From the NCBI RefSeq assembly GCF_025725665.1, contig NZ_CP107009.1:3472001-3536000 (forward strand): a stretch of 64,000 nucleotides of DNA, written 5' to 3'. Below, piece after piece: positions 18,213-26,816 of the stretch (position 1 is the stretch's first letter; every line of letters begins with the position of its first letter). The stretch comes from Halomonas sp. LR3S48 (lineage in GTDB: Bacteria; Pseudomonadota; Gammaproteobacteria; Pseudomonadales; Halomonadaceae). The notes beneath the pieces were generated by a model, which worked only from the letters and a program-made list of their open reading frames with translations, was not told where the DNA came from and did no database searches. Made by a program: the position numbers and the translations under genes.

Positions 18213-18221
18213 CGTCACAAA

Positions 18222-18253
18222 TAAAAAAGAGGCGAGCCTGACGACCCGCCTCT
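18222..18253 (-). terminator. Rho-independent terminator of the sodium/solute symporter gene
   Basis: Stem AGAGGCG / CGCCTCT (18228-18234 and 18247-18253) followed on the minus strand by six T (A run at 18223-18228 on plus), just past the symporter stop. It separates the symporter from dgoRDKA. Confidence 0.82.
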
Positions 18254-18265
18254 ACGCGCGCAGCC

Positions 18266-19864
18266 TCAACCGCCGGCGAAGGTGGCGTAGATGATGACCA
18301 CCAGCACCACCAGCAAGAGCCCCACGGGCACGGCGCCACGCCAGGGCGTGAGATCGACGGCGCCGCTGTCCTCGTGCACCCAGTCGGTCTCGCGCGGACG
18401 CAGCTTGCCGATCACCAGCATCAGGACGACCAGCAGCACAAACACGCCGGCCACGAAGTGGAACTCGTGCATGACCAGCGGAAGCCGATCGAACGGCGGC
18501 ACGAAATAGCCCGCGGCAATCAGCAGGCAGCCGCCAACCAGGGCAATCTTGGCCGCCATGGGCGGCACCCGCTTGGTGAGCAGGCCGACGATCACTACCG
18601 CGAGGATGGGGATGAAATAAATGGCGTTCATCTTCTGCAGGTAGCCGAACAGGCTCTCCTGACCGGCCAGAAGCGGCGCGATGGTCATGGTGACGATGGC
18701 CATGATCCAGCCGAACACCTTGCCCGACCTGACCACCTGCTCTTCGCTGGCCTCCTTGTTGAGCACGCCTTTATAGAGCCCCAGGCTGAAGATAGTGGTG
18801 GTACTGTTCAGCGCCGAGTTGAACGACGACAGGATGGCGCCCACCATCACCGCGGCGAAGAAGCCGGTGAGATAGGGCGGCAGCACGTTGAACACCAGGT
18901 GACCGTAGGCCTCGTCGGCCTGAACGCCCTGATCGGCATAGAGGTGGTAGGCGATGATGCCCGGCAGCACCAGGTACAGCGGGCCAAGCAGCTTGAAAAA
19001 GCCCGTCAGCAGGACGCCCTTCTGGCCCTCGGCGAGGTTCTTGGCGGCAAAGGTACGCTGGATGATCTGCTGGTTGGTGGTCCAGTAGAAGAGGTTGATC
19101 AGGAACACGCCGGTAAAGAGGGTGGAGAACGGTACCTGCTGTTCGGAGCCGCCGATCGAGTTGAGCTTTTGCGGATCGCTCTCCTTGAGGATATTCCAGC
19201 CTTCGAGCAGGCCGCCGTCGTCGCTGACCGCCTGCAGGCCGAAGTAGACAATGACGAAGCCGCCGACCAATAGCCCGACACCGTTCAGTGTGTCCGACAC
19301 GGCAACGGTGCGCAGCCCGCCGAACAGGGCGTAGATGGAGCCGATGATTCCCACCACCCAGACAGTAAGCCACAGCAGCAGCGTCGACGATTCGATCCCG
19401 GTCAGGCCGGAGAGATCGAGCATGCCCTGCAGCCCCATGGCGCCGGAGTAGAGAATGATCGGCAGCAGGATCACCGCATAGGCGATCAGGAAGATGATGT
19501 TGCAGATCAGTTGGGTACCGGCGTCGAAGCGGATCAATAACATTTGCGGCAAAGTGGCGATGCCGCTGCGCAAGAAACGCGGCAGGAAGAACAGCGCCAG
19601 GGCGACCAGGGCGATGACCGCCACCACCTCCCAGGCCATTACGCTCAGGCCATCGCTGAAGGCCGCCCCGTTGAGCCCCACCATCTGCTCGGTGGAGAGG
19701 TTGGTCATCAACAGCGAGCCGGCGATCAGAGGAAAGGTCAACGAGCGGCCGGCAAGGAAATAGCCACTGGTACTCTCATGATCGTCGCGTCGGGTCAGGC
19801 GCCAGGTGATGAGGGCCACCAGGCCGGTAAAGAACAGGAACGACAACAGGGTCAAGGCATGCAT
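18266..19864 (-). CDS. Sodium:solute symporter (SSS family), probable galactonate/sugar uptake
   Basis: A 532-residue inner-membrane protein with about 14 hydrophobic segments in the SSS/SGLT family, closest in feel to YidK/sugar-type members. Landmarks are [30 protein letters not shown] near the start (split here at the SLTFP turn) and [17 protein letters not shown] in the middle. The ATG at 19864 follows AGGGAG; longer in-frame starts have no ribosome site and would run into the operator. Sodium-driven uptake suits a halophile. Location beside dgo genes and a shared operator suggest galactonate or a related sugar acid as substrate, which is inference; many dgo operons instead use an MFS carrier. 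Confidence 0.82.
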   Translation of the reverse strand: MHALTLLSFLFFTGLVALITWRLTRRDDHESTSGYFLAGRSLTFPLIAGSLLMTNLSTEQMVGLNGAAFSDGLSVMAWEVVAVIALVALALFFLPRFLRSGIATLPQMLLIRFDAGTQLICNIIFLIAYAVILLPIILYSGAMGLQGMLDLSGLTGIESSTLLLWLTVWVVGIIGSIYALFGGLRTVAVSDTLNGVGLLVGGFVIVYFGLQAVSDDGGLLEGWNILKESDPQKLNSIGGSEQQVPFSTLFTGVFLINLFYWTTNQQIIQRTFAAKNLAEGQKGVLLTGFFKLLGPLYLVLPGIIAYHLYADQGVQADEAYGHLVFNVLPPYLTGFFAAVMVGAILSSFNSALNSTTTIFSLGLYKGVLNKEASEEQVVRSGKVFGWIMAIVTMTIAPLLAGQESLFGYLQKMNAIYFIPILAVVIVGLLTKRVPPMAAKIALVGGCLLIAAGYFVPPFDRLPLVMHEFHFVAGVFVLLVVLMLVIGKLRPRETDWVHEDSGAVDLTPWRGAVPVGLLLVVLVVIIYATFAGG

Positions 19865-19912
19865 GCAGGTACACTCCCTTGCGGACAGCGAGCAATCCGT
19901 TGCGTCAGCGCA

Positions 19913-19925
19913 AATGTCTGACATT
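19913..19925. promoter_or_regulatory. Operator-like palindrome upstream of the symporter gene, matching the dgoR site
   Basis: AATGTC-T-GACATT, the same 13-base core as the palindrome upstream of dgoR on the opposite strand reading, 49 bases upstream of the symporter ATG. A TAGAAT -10-like box lies just upstream on the minus strand. Confidence 0.7.
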
Positions 19926-20127
19926 GATGAATTCACTACATTCTAGGCAAACGAAGCGCCTGATACATGCGCCTTTAGTCTAAGCAAGTCGTATAAATTC
20001 CGAAATATTACCAAACACGTTCTCGAACAGAGCTATTACTGTGATGACGGTACAGCGCTAGGGTTGCCAGCGCCGCATCGGCCTACAACAATAGCGCCTC
20101 CATCTCATCCCCCCGCAAGGAGCCCAC

Positions 20128-21000
20128 ATGCGCCGGATCGCTCTCTCTGCCATTCCCCTGTCCGCCATCGCCTTCACCCTGTTAGCGCAGAGTGCCGTCG
20201 CCGAGACCTTCCGCTTCACCGCCATTCCCGATGAGGACCAGGCGCGCCTGGTGGAGCGGTTCTCCAAGGTAGCCGATTACCTGGAGGAGCGCCTCGGCGT
20301 CGAGGTGGAGTACGTACCGGTCAAGTCCTACAGCGCCGCAGTCACCGCCTTTCGCAACGACCAGGTGCAGCTTGCCTGGTTCGGCGGGCTCTCAGGCGTT
20401 CAGGCACGCCGCCTGGTGCCGGGCTCCCAGGCACTGGCCCAGGGCAGCGAGGACAACGCCTTCGTCAGCTACTTCATCGCCCATGAATCCACAGGGCTTG
20501 CGCGCGCCGACGAACTGCCCGACGACCTCGAAGGCATGAGCCTGACCTTCGGCTCGCGCACCTCGACCTCCGGCCGGCTGATGCCGGAGCACTTCTTCCG
20601 CCAACGCTTCGACAATGCCGACCCCGAGGACTTCTTCTCCCGGGTGGGCTATTCCGGCGATCACTCGCGCACCATCGCCCTGGTAGAAGCCGGCACCTAC
20701 GACATCGGTGCGGTCAACTACACGGTATGGGAAGCCGCCGTGGAGGACGGCCGGGTGGATACCGACAAGGTGAGCGTGATCTGGGCCACGCCGTCTTATC
20801 CCGACTACAACTGGACCCTGCGTGGCGACGCCGACGAGCGCTTCGGCGAGGGCTTCACTGACAAGGTCCAGGCAGCGTTCCTGGAGATGGACGACCCGGA
20901 GCTGCTCGCCACCTTCCCCCGCGAGGCGTTCATCCCCGCCGACAACGACCTCTACGCCCCCATCGAGGAGGTGGCCGAAGCGCTCGGCCTGCTGCGCTGA
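20128..21000 (+). CDS. PhnD-type periplasmic substrate-binding protein (phosphonate/phosphite/selenate-like ABC system)
   Basis: A 290-residue exported binding protein with a Sec signal peptide (about residues 1-25, ending AVA before ETFRF). The mature part has the PhnD/SsuA/TauA-type two-lobe pattern: FTAIPDEDQARL, QLAWFGGLSGVQAR, and TFGSRTSTSGRLMPEHF, in which the small-residue loop GSRTSTSG normally binds the oxyanion. It resembles the subgroup annotated as putative selenate-binding proteins, but phosphonate or phosphite cannot be excluded. AAGGAG lies eight bases before the ATG, and the stop overlaps the ATPase gene by one base. Confidence 0.8.
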   Translation: MRRIALSAIPLSAIAFTLLAQSAVAETFRFTAIPDEDQARLVERFSKVADYLEERLGVEVEYVPVKSYSAAVTAFRNDQVQLAWFGGLSGVQARRLVPGSQALAQGSEDNAFVSYFIAHESTGLARADELPDDLEGMSLTFGSRTSTSGRLMPEHFFRQRFDNADPEDFFSRVGYSGDHSRTIALVEAGTYDIGAVNYTVWEAAVEDGRVDTDKVSVIWATPSYPDYNWTLRGDADERFGEGFTDKVQAAFLEMDDPELLATFPREAFIPADNDLYAPIEEVAEALGLLR

Positions 21001-21764
21001 TGGAGGGAGAGCAACGTCGCCCGCTGGTTCGCTTCGATGGCGAGGACTTGGGACATGGCGAACACATCGTCCTGCCGCATCTGTCTCTCGCCCTCTACGA
21101 AGGCGAGCGGGTTGCCCTGCTCGGCCAGAGCGGTGCCGGCAAGTCGACGCTGCTCGGCGAACTGCGTGCCAGGCTCGGCCGCCAGGTCGCCTGGTGCCCG
21201 CAGCATCATGGCCTGGTGCCGCAACTTGCGGTTTACCACAACGTCTTCATGGGTCGGTTGCCGGAGCACTCGGCGCTGGCCAACCTGTGGAACCTGGTGC
21301 GCCCCCTGCGTGTCCCCTGGCGCGAGGTGGCCGTGCTGTGCGACGAGCTGGGCCTGGCCGGCCTGCTGCGCCGGCCGGTGGGTGAGCTCTCCGGTGGCCA
21401 GCGCCAACGAGTGGCCATCGCCCGCGCGCTCTACCAGGCGCGCCCGCTATTCCTCGGCGACGAGCCGGTAGCCAGCGTCGACCCCCACCAGGCACTGCGC
21501 CTGCTGGACCTGATCGACGGTCGCCATACCACCTCTGTGATTGCGCTGCATCAGCGTGAGCTGGCACTGACCCACTTCGACCGCGTGTGGGGGCTGCGTG
21601 ACGGCCGCCTGGTGATCGATGCACCAGCCGAACAGCTCACCCTGGCCGAGCTGGACTCGCTCTACCCCGATGCCGACCGGCCTGACCACAGCCCGCCGCC
21701 AGACCATGGTGCCGAGACCCTGCCGGACGTCGATGCGCTCCCCTGCGCCCGGGGACGGCCGTGA
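21000..21764 (+). CDS. ABC transporter ATPase of the PhnC type
   Basis: A 254-residue cytoplasmic ATPase that should power the adjacent permease. It shows Walker A GQSGAGKST (about residues 42-50), Q-loop CPQHHGLVPQLAVYHNV, signature LSGGQRQRVAIARAL, Walker B PLFLGDEP and the switch His in VIALHQREL. The pattern VYHNVFMGRL is typical of PhnC-like proteins. About 35 residues after the core are Pro/Asp-rich and unlike PhnC. It overlaps both neighbours (TGATG with the binding protein, GTGA with the permease), so the three genes are one unit. Confidence 0.88.
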   Translation: MEGEQRRPLVRFDGEDLGHGEHIVLPHLSLALYEGERVALLGQSGAGKSTLLGELRARLGRQVAWCPQHHGLVPQLAVYHNVFMGRLPEHSALANLWNLVRPLRVPWREVAVLCDELGLAGLLRRPVGELSGGQRQRVAIARALYQARPLFLGDEPVASVDPHQALRLLDLIDGRHTTSVIALHQRELALTHFDRVWGLRDGRLVIDAPAEQLTLAELDSLYPDADRPDHSPPPDHGAETLPDVDALPCARGRP

Positions 21765-23284
21765 GGGATGGACTGACGCAGCGCCACGGCGAGTTGGCAC
21801 CGAGCTGGTGGCGCGGTGGTTCGCCCGGCCTGCGCCTCGCCCGCCACACCCTGGGCCTGGTGGCACTGGCCGTGCTGCTGGTGCCGTTAGCCAATCTTGC
21901 CATCCACACCCGCGACCCCTGGGGCGAGCTCGGCCGCATGGCAGCGGGCCTGGCCTGGCCCGCCTGGGGTGCGCTGGAGTCGCCCTTGTCGGCGCTGGGT
22001 CTCACCGTGGCGGTGGCGCTGTGGGGCACCTTGGCCGGTGTGATATTGGGCTTTCCATTGGCGCTGCTGTTCGCCCGCTCGCGCCTGGTGCGTGCCGGCT
22101 GCGCCTTCGTGCGCGCCATCCACGAGCTGTTCTGGGCGCTGCTGTTCCTGCAGGTGTTCGGGCTCTCGGCGCTCACTGCCCTGGCGGCACTGGCGATCCC
22201 CTACGCCGGCATCTTCGCCAAGGTCTACGCCGAAATCCTCGAGCAGACCCCACGCGCGCCACGCGATGCCCTGCCACCCGGGAGTGGACGGCTGGCGCGC
22301 TTCGTCTATGCCGAGCTGCCGCTGGCCTGGGCCCAGCTTGCCGCCTATACCCGCTACCGCTTCGAGTGCGGCTTGCGCGCCAGCGTGCTGCTCGGCTTCG
22401 TCGGCTTGCCGACCCTGGGTTTCCATCTCGAAACCGCCTTTCGCGAAGGGCGCTACCACGAGGCAGGCGCCCTGCTGTGGTTGTTCTACCTGCTGATCGC
22501 AAGCCTGCCCTGGTGGGGCCACAAGCGCCTGATTCCTCTGCTGCTGGTGGGCGGCGCCTGGCTGCTGGGCCCCTGGCCGAGCGTCGACGGCGGGCTGCTG
22601 TGGCGCTTCGTCTCCGAGGATATCTGGCCGGCGGCGCTGCTTGCCGGTGACTGGGCGGGGTTCATCGAGTGGCTGGCGCGAATCCCCGCGCTGGGGCCGG
22701 CCATCGGCAACACCCTGCTGCTGGGATTGCTCGGTACCGTGGGGGCGCTACTGGTAGCGCTCGTGCTATGGCCACTGGCCAGCCGCCACTTCGGCAACCG
22801 TGCCACTCGCCTGGCCGGCCATGGAGTACTGATCTTCCTGCGCTCGACGCCGGAATTGATGCTGGCGTTCGTCTTCCTGCTGCTGCTCGGCCCTTCGCTG
22901 CTGCCCGCGTGGCTGGCCTTGGCACTGCACAACGGTGCCCTGATCGCCTTCCTGGTGGCACGCCATGCCGACGCCATCACGCCCGGCATGCCGGGGCTTC
23001 CCGCCAGCGGGCGGCTGGCCTACGAACTGCTGCCGCGGGTCTATCCGGGGCTGCTGGCGCTGCTCTACTACCGTGCCGAAGTGATCCTGCGCGAAACGGC
23101 GATTCTCGGCATGCTGGGCGTCGCCACTCTGGGCTTCTATATCGAAGAAGGCTTCGACTACCTGATGTTCGATGTCGCCTTCTTCCTGCTGCTGGTCACC
23201 GCCGTGCTGAACATCGCCGTGGACGCCCTCTCGCGACGGCTGAGGCCGCGAGAGGCGCCCCTCGACGATCCCTGCATACGTTAG
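21761..23284 (+). CDS. Fused double permease of the PhnE type
   Basis: A 507-residue inner-membrane protein containing two tandem binding-protein-dependent permease domains (about residues 60-270 and 320-500). Each half has a run of five to six hydrophobic segments and a cytoplasmic EAA-type loop: first AYTRYRFECGLRASVLLGFVG, second LYYRAEVILRETAILGMLGV. Standard PhnE is about 270 residues with one domain, so this is a natural fusion that provides both halves of the channel. The start is GTG overlapping the ATPase stop. Together with the two upstream genes it forms a complete ABC importer; substrate is a tetrahedral oxyanion by family inference. Confidence 0.82.
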   Translation: MRDGLTQRHGELAPSWWRGGSPGLRLARHTLGLVALAVLLVPLANLAIHTRDPWGELGRMAAGLAWPAWGALESPLSALGLTVAVALWGTLAGVILGFPLALLFARSRLVRAGCAFVRAIHELFWALLFLQVFGLSALTALAALAIPYAGIFAKVYAEILEQTPRAPRDALPPGSGRLARFVYAELPLAWAQLAAYTRYRFECGLRASVLLGFVGLPTLGFHLETAFREGRYHEAGALLWLFYLLIASLPWWGHKRLIPLLLVGGAWLLGPWPSVDGGLLWRFVSEDIWPAALLAGDWAGFIEWLARIPALGPAIGNTLLLGLLGTVGALLVALVLWPLASRHFGNRATRLAGHGVLIFLRSTPELMLAFVFLLLLGPSLLPAWLALALHNGALIAFLVARHADAITPGMPGLPASGRLAYELLPRVYPGLLALLYYRAEVILRETAILGMLGVATLGFYIEEGFDYLMFDVAFFLLLVTAVLNIAVDALSRRLRPREAPLDDPCIR

Positions 23285-23426
23285 GAAACCAACGAGGTTC
23301 TGCTGCACTCGATATCCGGGTCGCCGGCAGTACTCGTATTCCTCATTGAGCAGGCAGTCGACTCCGGTTACTCCGTGCTGGCGGCAACCTGCCTATCTTC
23401 ACTCGCCAAGAACCTCGACGGCTTCC

Positions 23427-23804
23427 TCAGTAGGGATAGTCGCGGCCGGCCACGATGGCAGCCGTCACGGTGATCTCGACCTTGAGTTCATCGGCGGGCA
23501 TGGGCGCACAGACGCAGGTGCGTGCCGGGGCGTGACCGGTAGGTACCCAGGCATCCCACACCGCGTTCATGGCGGCGAAATCGCTGCCATCCTTGAGATA
23601 GACGGTCGCTGTGAGGAGGTGCTCGCGGTCGGAACCCACCTCGGCGAGTAGCGCATCCACACGCGCCAGCATGCTCTCGGTCTGCTCGGTGATGTCACCG
23701 TGGCGTGCCTCGGGACCGGCCACCTGGCCGCATAGATAGGCGATATCGTTGTGGATTACAGCGCGGCTCATGCGCGCCTTGGTGTCGTGACGAACGATGG
23801 TCAT
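23427..23804 (-). CDS. RidA family (YjgF/UK114) protein
   Basis: A 125-residue member of the RidA family, which in characterised members hydrolyses reactive enamine/imine intermediates from PLP enzymes. It has YLCGQVAG and [21 protein letters not shown], with the conserved C-terminal Arg in ARTCVCAPM and Glu in VEITVTA. The ATG at 23804 follows AAGGAGAG; a longer upstream reading lacks a ribosome site. It stands alone on the minus strand between the ABC system and the MFS gene, so its partner enzyme is not evident here. Exact subgroup unknown. Confidence 0.88.
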   Translation of the reverse strand: MTIVRHDTKARMSRAVIHNDIAYLCGQVAGPEARHGDITEQTESMLARVDALLAEVGSDREHLLTATVYLKDGSDFAAMNAVWDAWVPTGHAPARTCVCAPMPADELKVEITVTAAIVAGRDYPY

Positions 23805-23975
23805 TTCTTCTCTCCTTGAGCCTCTAGCGACCAAAAAAGGGCCATTCATGAGCCCGATACCAGCCGATTCTAACGCATTGATGAGCGTAGGCGACGACAA
23901 CGCCATACGGCGAAGCTGCTATCATGCCGGCTTTCGATTCTGCCAATCATCTTGCCATCGCTCAGGGAGGGCGTC

Positions 23976-25172
23976 ATGGGCTATCGCACGCTGCTGCGGG
24001 ATCACCGGGGATTGCTGAGCATCTGCTTTTTGGCCATGTTCACCTCGAGCCTCGGCCAAAGTTTCTTCATTGGCCTGTTCCAGGCGCCCATCAGCGAGCG
24101 ACTCGGGTTCACACCCGGCCAGTTCGGCAGCGCCTATGCCCTGGTCACGCTGTTATCCGGCTTTGCCGTGCTGCGCCTGGGGCCCAGTATCGACTGGGTG
24201 CCACCACGCCGCTTCGCCCTCATGGTAATGGCTGCACTGGCCGCCGGCGTGCTGCTGCTGACGCTTTCGCCCTGGTGGGGCCTGGGGCTGCTGGGCCTGG
24301 GATTGGTGCGCTTTTGTGGCCAAGGCATGATGACCCACCTGGGCAACACCCTTGCCGGGCGCGAGTTCGTCGCCATGCGCGGGCGTGCCCTGGGTGTCGT
24401 CAGCATGGGCATCATGCTCGGCGAGACGCTGCTGCCGCCGCTGATGGCGACACTGCTGGTGCTACTCGGCTGGCGCGAGCTGTGGTGGCTCTTCGTGCTG
24501 GTGCTGGCAGGCTGCTGGTTGCCGCTGCTGCTGCTCGGCCCCTGGCCCCCGGCCCCGGGGCAGCGCCCCGCTCGCGGCCAACGGCGCAGCGGCCCTCGTC
24601 CCTTCCGCGACCCGCGCTTCTGGCGTCTGCTGCCGCTGTTGATGACGCTACCGATCACCATGACCGGCCTGTTCATCTATCAGGCGGCGATGACCCGCGA
24701 CCTGGGCAGCACACTGGCCGTCTACGCCCTGGCCTTGACCGGCATGGGACTGGCCAAGCTGCCCGGAGCGCTGCTGGGCGGACGCTGGGTCGACCGCTTG
24801 GGGCCAGTCCGCCTGGCGCGCCTCTACCTGCTGCCCTACGCGCTGGCCCTGCTGGCCGCCATCGCCTTCGGCGGCCACCTCGGCGTGTGGGCGCTGATGG
24901 TGGGCGGCGGGCTTGCCATGGGCTCGCAGGAATCGATCGCCACCAGCCTGCTGGTGCGCATCTGGGGCGCCGAGCACCTCGGCACGGTACGCGCCACGCT
25001 GAGCGCCAGCATGGTATTCGCCACCGGGCTGGCACCGGCGTTGCTGGGCATCGCGCTCGATCTCGGTGCGCACTTCACGCTGATACTCGGCGGTATGCTG
25101 GTCTTTCTCGCCTTCGGCTGGTGGCTGGCCCAGGGTCTACTGCAAACCTTGGTGAGCGATAAGAACGGCTGA
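23976..25172 (+). CDS. Major facilitator superfamily transporter
   Basis: A 398-residue inner-membrane protein with about 12 hydrophobic segments in two six-helix halves, split by a basic Pro/Arg-rich loop around residues 195-215. The loop between helices 2 and 3 is a degenerate version of the MFS motif (IDWVPPRRFAL), and its repeat GGRWVDRLGPVRL appears in the second half. The ATG follows AGGGAGG. No family-specific substrate feature was recognised, and no neighbour suggests one. Confidence 0.8.
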   Translation: MGYRTLLRDHRGLLSICFLAMFTSSLGQSFFIGLFQAPISERLGFTPGQFGSAYALVTLLSGFAVLRLGPSIDWVPPRRFALMVMAALAAGVLLLTLSPWWGLGLLGLGLVRFCGQGMMTHLGNTLAGREFVAMRGRALGVVSMGIMLGETLLPPLMATLLVLLGWRELWWLFVLVLAGCWLPLLLLGPWPPAPGQRPARGQRRSGPRPFRDPRFWRLLPLLMTLPITMTGLFIYQAAMTRDLGSTLAVYALALTGMGLAKLPGALLGGRWVDRLGPVRLARLYLLPYALALLAAIAFGGHLGVWALMVGGGLAMGSQESIATSLLVRIWGAEHLGTVRATLSASMVFATGLAPALLGIALDLGAHFTLILGGMLVFLAFGWWLAQGLLQTLVSDKNG

Positions 25173-25254
25173 GCCTCGCTCCGCACTTGGGACCGCAGAG
25201 ATACCTCTCGTGCGGTATGGCACGTCCAACGTAGCGTATGGCAAGATACGACGA

Positions 25255-25282
25255 ATCGTTATATCTGAAAATATATGACGAT
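25255..25282. promoter_or_regulatory. ModE box upstream of modA
   Basis: Inverted repeat ATCGTTATAT (25255-25264) and ATATGACGAT (25273-25282) with an eight-base spacer. Nine of ten arm positions pair. This closely matches the E. coli ModE operator pattern (CGTTATAT...ATATAACG). It lies 50 bases upstream of the modA start. Confidence 0.85.
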
Positions 25283-25331
25283 ACCTTGCCTGCACCGAAC
25301 GAATCCCAAGGCACAAAAGTGGAGATCGACA

Positions 25332-26111
25332 GTGCCCTATCCTCTCCAACGTTTGCTGGCGGGCATGGCCATCTCCGCCCTGAGCCTGGCAATGGCCGCG
25401 GCCCAGGCCAGCGAGGCGCCGATGCGCCTTGCCGCGGCCTCGGATCTTCGCTTCGCCCTGGAAGAGATCCTGGAGACTTTCACCGCCGACCATCCTGAGC
25501 ATCCGGTGGAGGTCGTCTATGGTTCCTCGGGGCGTTTCCGCAGCCAGATCGAGAACGGCGCCCCCTTCGATCTCTACTTCTCGGCGGATATCGCCTATCC
25601 CCGAGCGCTGGAAGAGGCCGGCCACGCGGCAAGTGAGGTGATCCCCTACGCAGAAGGGCGGATCGTGCTCTGGAGCGATGGCATCGATGCCTCTGAGCTG
25701 ACCTTGGAATCTCTCAGCGATGAACGTTTCCGGCGCATCGCCATCGCCAACCCTCGCCATGCCCCGTATGGCGCCCGAGCCCGGGAGGCACTGATCGCCA
25801 GCGGTCTCTGGGAGGCGCTGGAGCCGCGGCTGGTCTTCGGCGAGAACATTGCCCATACCATGCAGCTGGTACAGAGCGGGGCCGCCGAAGTGGGTATCAT
25901 CGCCCTGGCATTGGCCCGCAAGCCGGAAGCGCTCGACCGGGAGGACTATTACTTGATCGACGATGCGCTCCACGAACCGCTCGAGCAGGGCTTCATCATC
26001 ACGCGGCACGGCGGCGACAATCCCGCCGCGAAGCTGTTCGCCGAAACCATGCAGACGCCGGAGGCGCGAGACATCATGCGCGCCTATGGCTTCGTGCTGC
26101 CGGGTGAGTAG
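25332..26111 (+). CDS. modA: Molybdate-binding periplasmic protein ModA
   Basis: Binds molybdate or tungstate for the ModBC importer. The 259-residue protein starts at GTG, preceded by GGAGATC; this gives a compact signal peptide ending AAAQA. A longer in-frame ATG upstream has no ribosome site and would put the ModE box close to the coding region. The mature part has LAAASDLRFALEEI and VYGSSGRFRSQIENGAPFDLYFSAD, in which the small-residue/Ser positions form the oxyanion site, plus FGENIAHTMQLVQSGAAEVGIIAL. It is the first gene of modABC, six bases before modB. Confidence 0.93.
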   Translation: MPYPLQRLLAGMAISALSLAMAAAQASEAPMRLAAASDLRFALEEILETFTADHPEHPVEVVYGSSGRFRSQIENGAPFDLYFSADIAYPRALEEAGHAASEVIPYAEGRIVLWSDGIDASELTLESLSDERFRRIAIANPRHAPYGARAREALIASGLWEALEPRLVFGENIAHTMQLVQSGAAEVGIIALALARKPEALDREDYYLIDDALHEPLEQGFIITRHGGDNPAAKLFAETMQTPEARDIMRAYGFVLPGE

Positions 26112-26117
26112 AACGCC

Positions 26118-26816
26118 ATGACCTTCCTTGGCATCAGCGAGGCAGACTGGGCCGCCCTGCAGCTGACCCTAAGGCTGGCCCTGATCAGTACCGCCCTTCT
26201 GCTGGTGCTCTGCCTGCCGCTGGCCTGGTGGCTGGCCCATACCCAGCGGCGCGCCAAGGTGGTGGTGGAGGCCCTGGTGGCCTTGCCGCTGGTGCTGCCG
26301 CCCACGGTGATCGGTTTTTATCTGCTGATCCTGCTCGGCCCACGCGGCGCCGTAGGGGGCACACTGGAGCGGCTGGGGGCGAACCACCTGGCCTTCACCT
26401 TCACCGGGCTGGTGATCGGCTCGATGATCTATTCGCTGCCCTTCGTGGTGCAACCGCTGCAGAATGCCTTCCAGGCCATGGGACGTCGCCCCCTGGAAGT
26501 GGCCGCCACCTTGCGGGCCGGGCCTCTCGACCGCCTGGTCTCGGTGGCGCTGCCCCTGTCGCGCCAGGGGCTGCTTACCGCGGCCGTTCTCTCCTTCGCC
26601 CATACACTGGGCGAGTTCGGCGTGCTGCTAATGATCGGTGGCGGCATACCGGGCCAGACCCAGGTGGCTTCCATCGCCATCTACAGCCATGTGGAGGCCT
26701 TCGACCATGCATCGGCACATCGCCTGTCGCTGTTCCTGCTGCTGATGGCCTTCACCCTGCTGATCTGCGTCTACGCCCTCAACAAGCGCTTCAGGGTGGC
26801 AGGAGTCATGCCATGA
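26118..26816 (+). CDS. modB: Molybdate ABC transporter permease ModB
   Basis: A 232-residue inner-membrane permease with five to six hydrophobic segments. LPLVLPPTVIGFYLLILLG near residue 57 and the cytoplasmic coupling loop AATLRAGPLDRLVSVALPLS, followed by FAHTLGEFGVLLMIGG, are typical of ModB. The stop overlaps the modC start by four bases (ATGA). It forms the channel between ModA outside and ModC inside. Confidence 0.95.
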   Translation: MTFLGISEADWAALQLTLRLALISTALLLVLCLPLAWWLAHTQRRAKVVVEALVALPLVLPPTVIGFYLLILLGPRGAVGGTLERLGANHLAFTFTGLVIGSMIYSLPFVVQPLQNAFQAMGRRPLEVAATLRAGPLDRLVSVALPLSRQGLLTAAVLSFAHTLGEFGVLLMIGGGIPGQTQVASIAIYSHVEAFDHASAHRLSLFLLLMAFTLLICVYALNKRFRVAGVMP

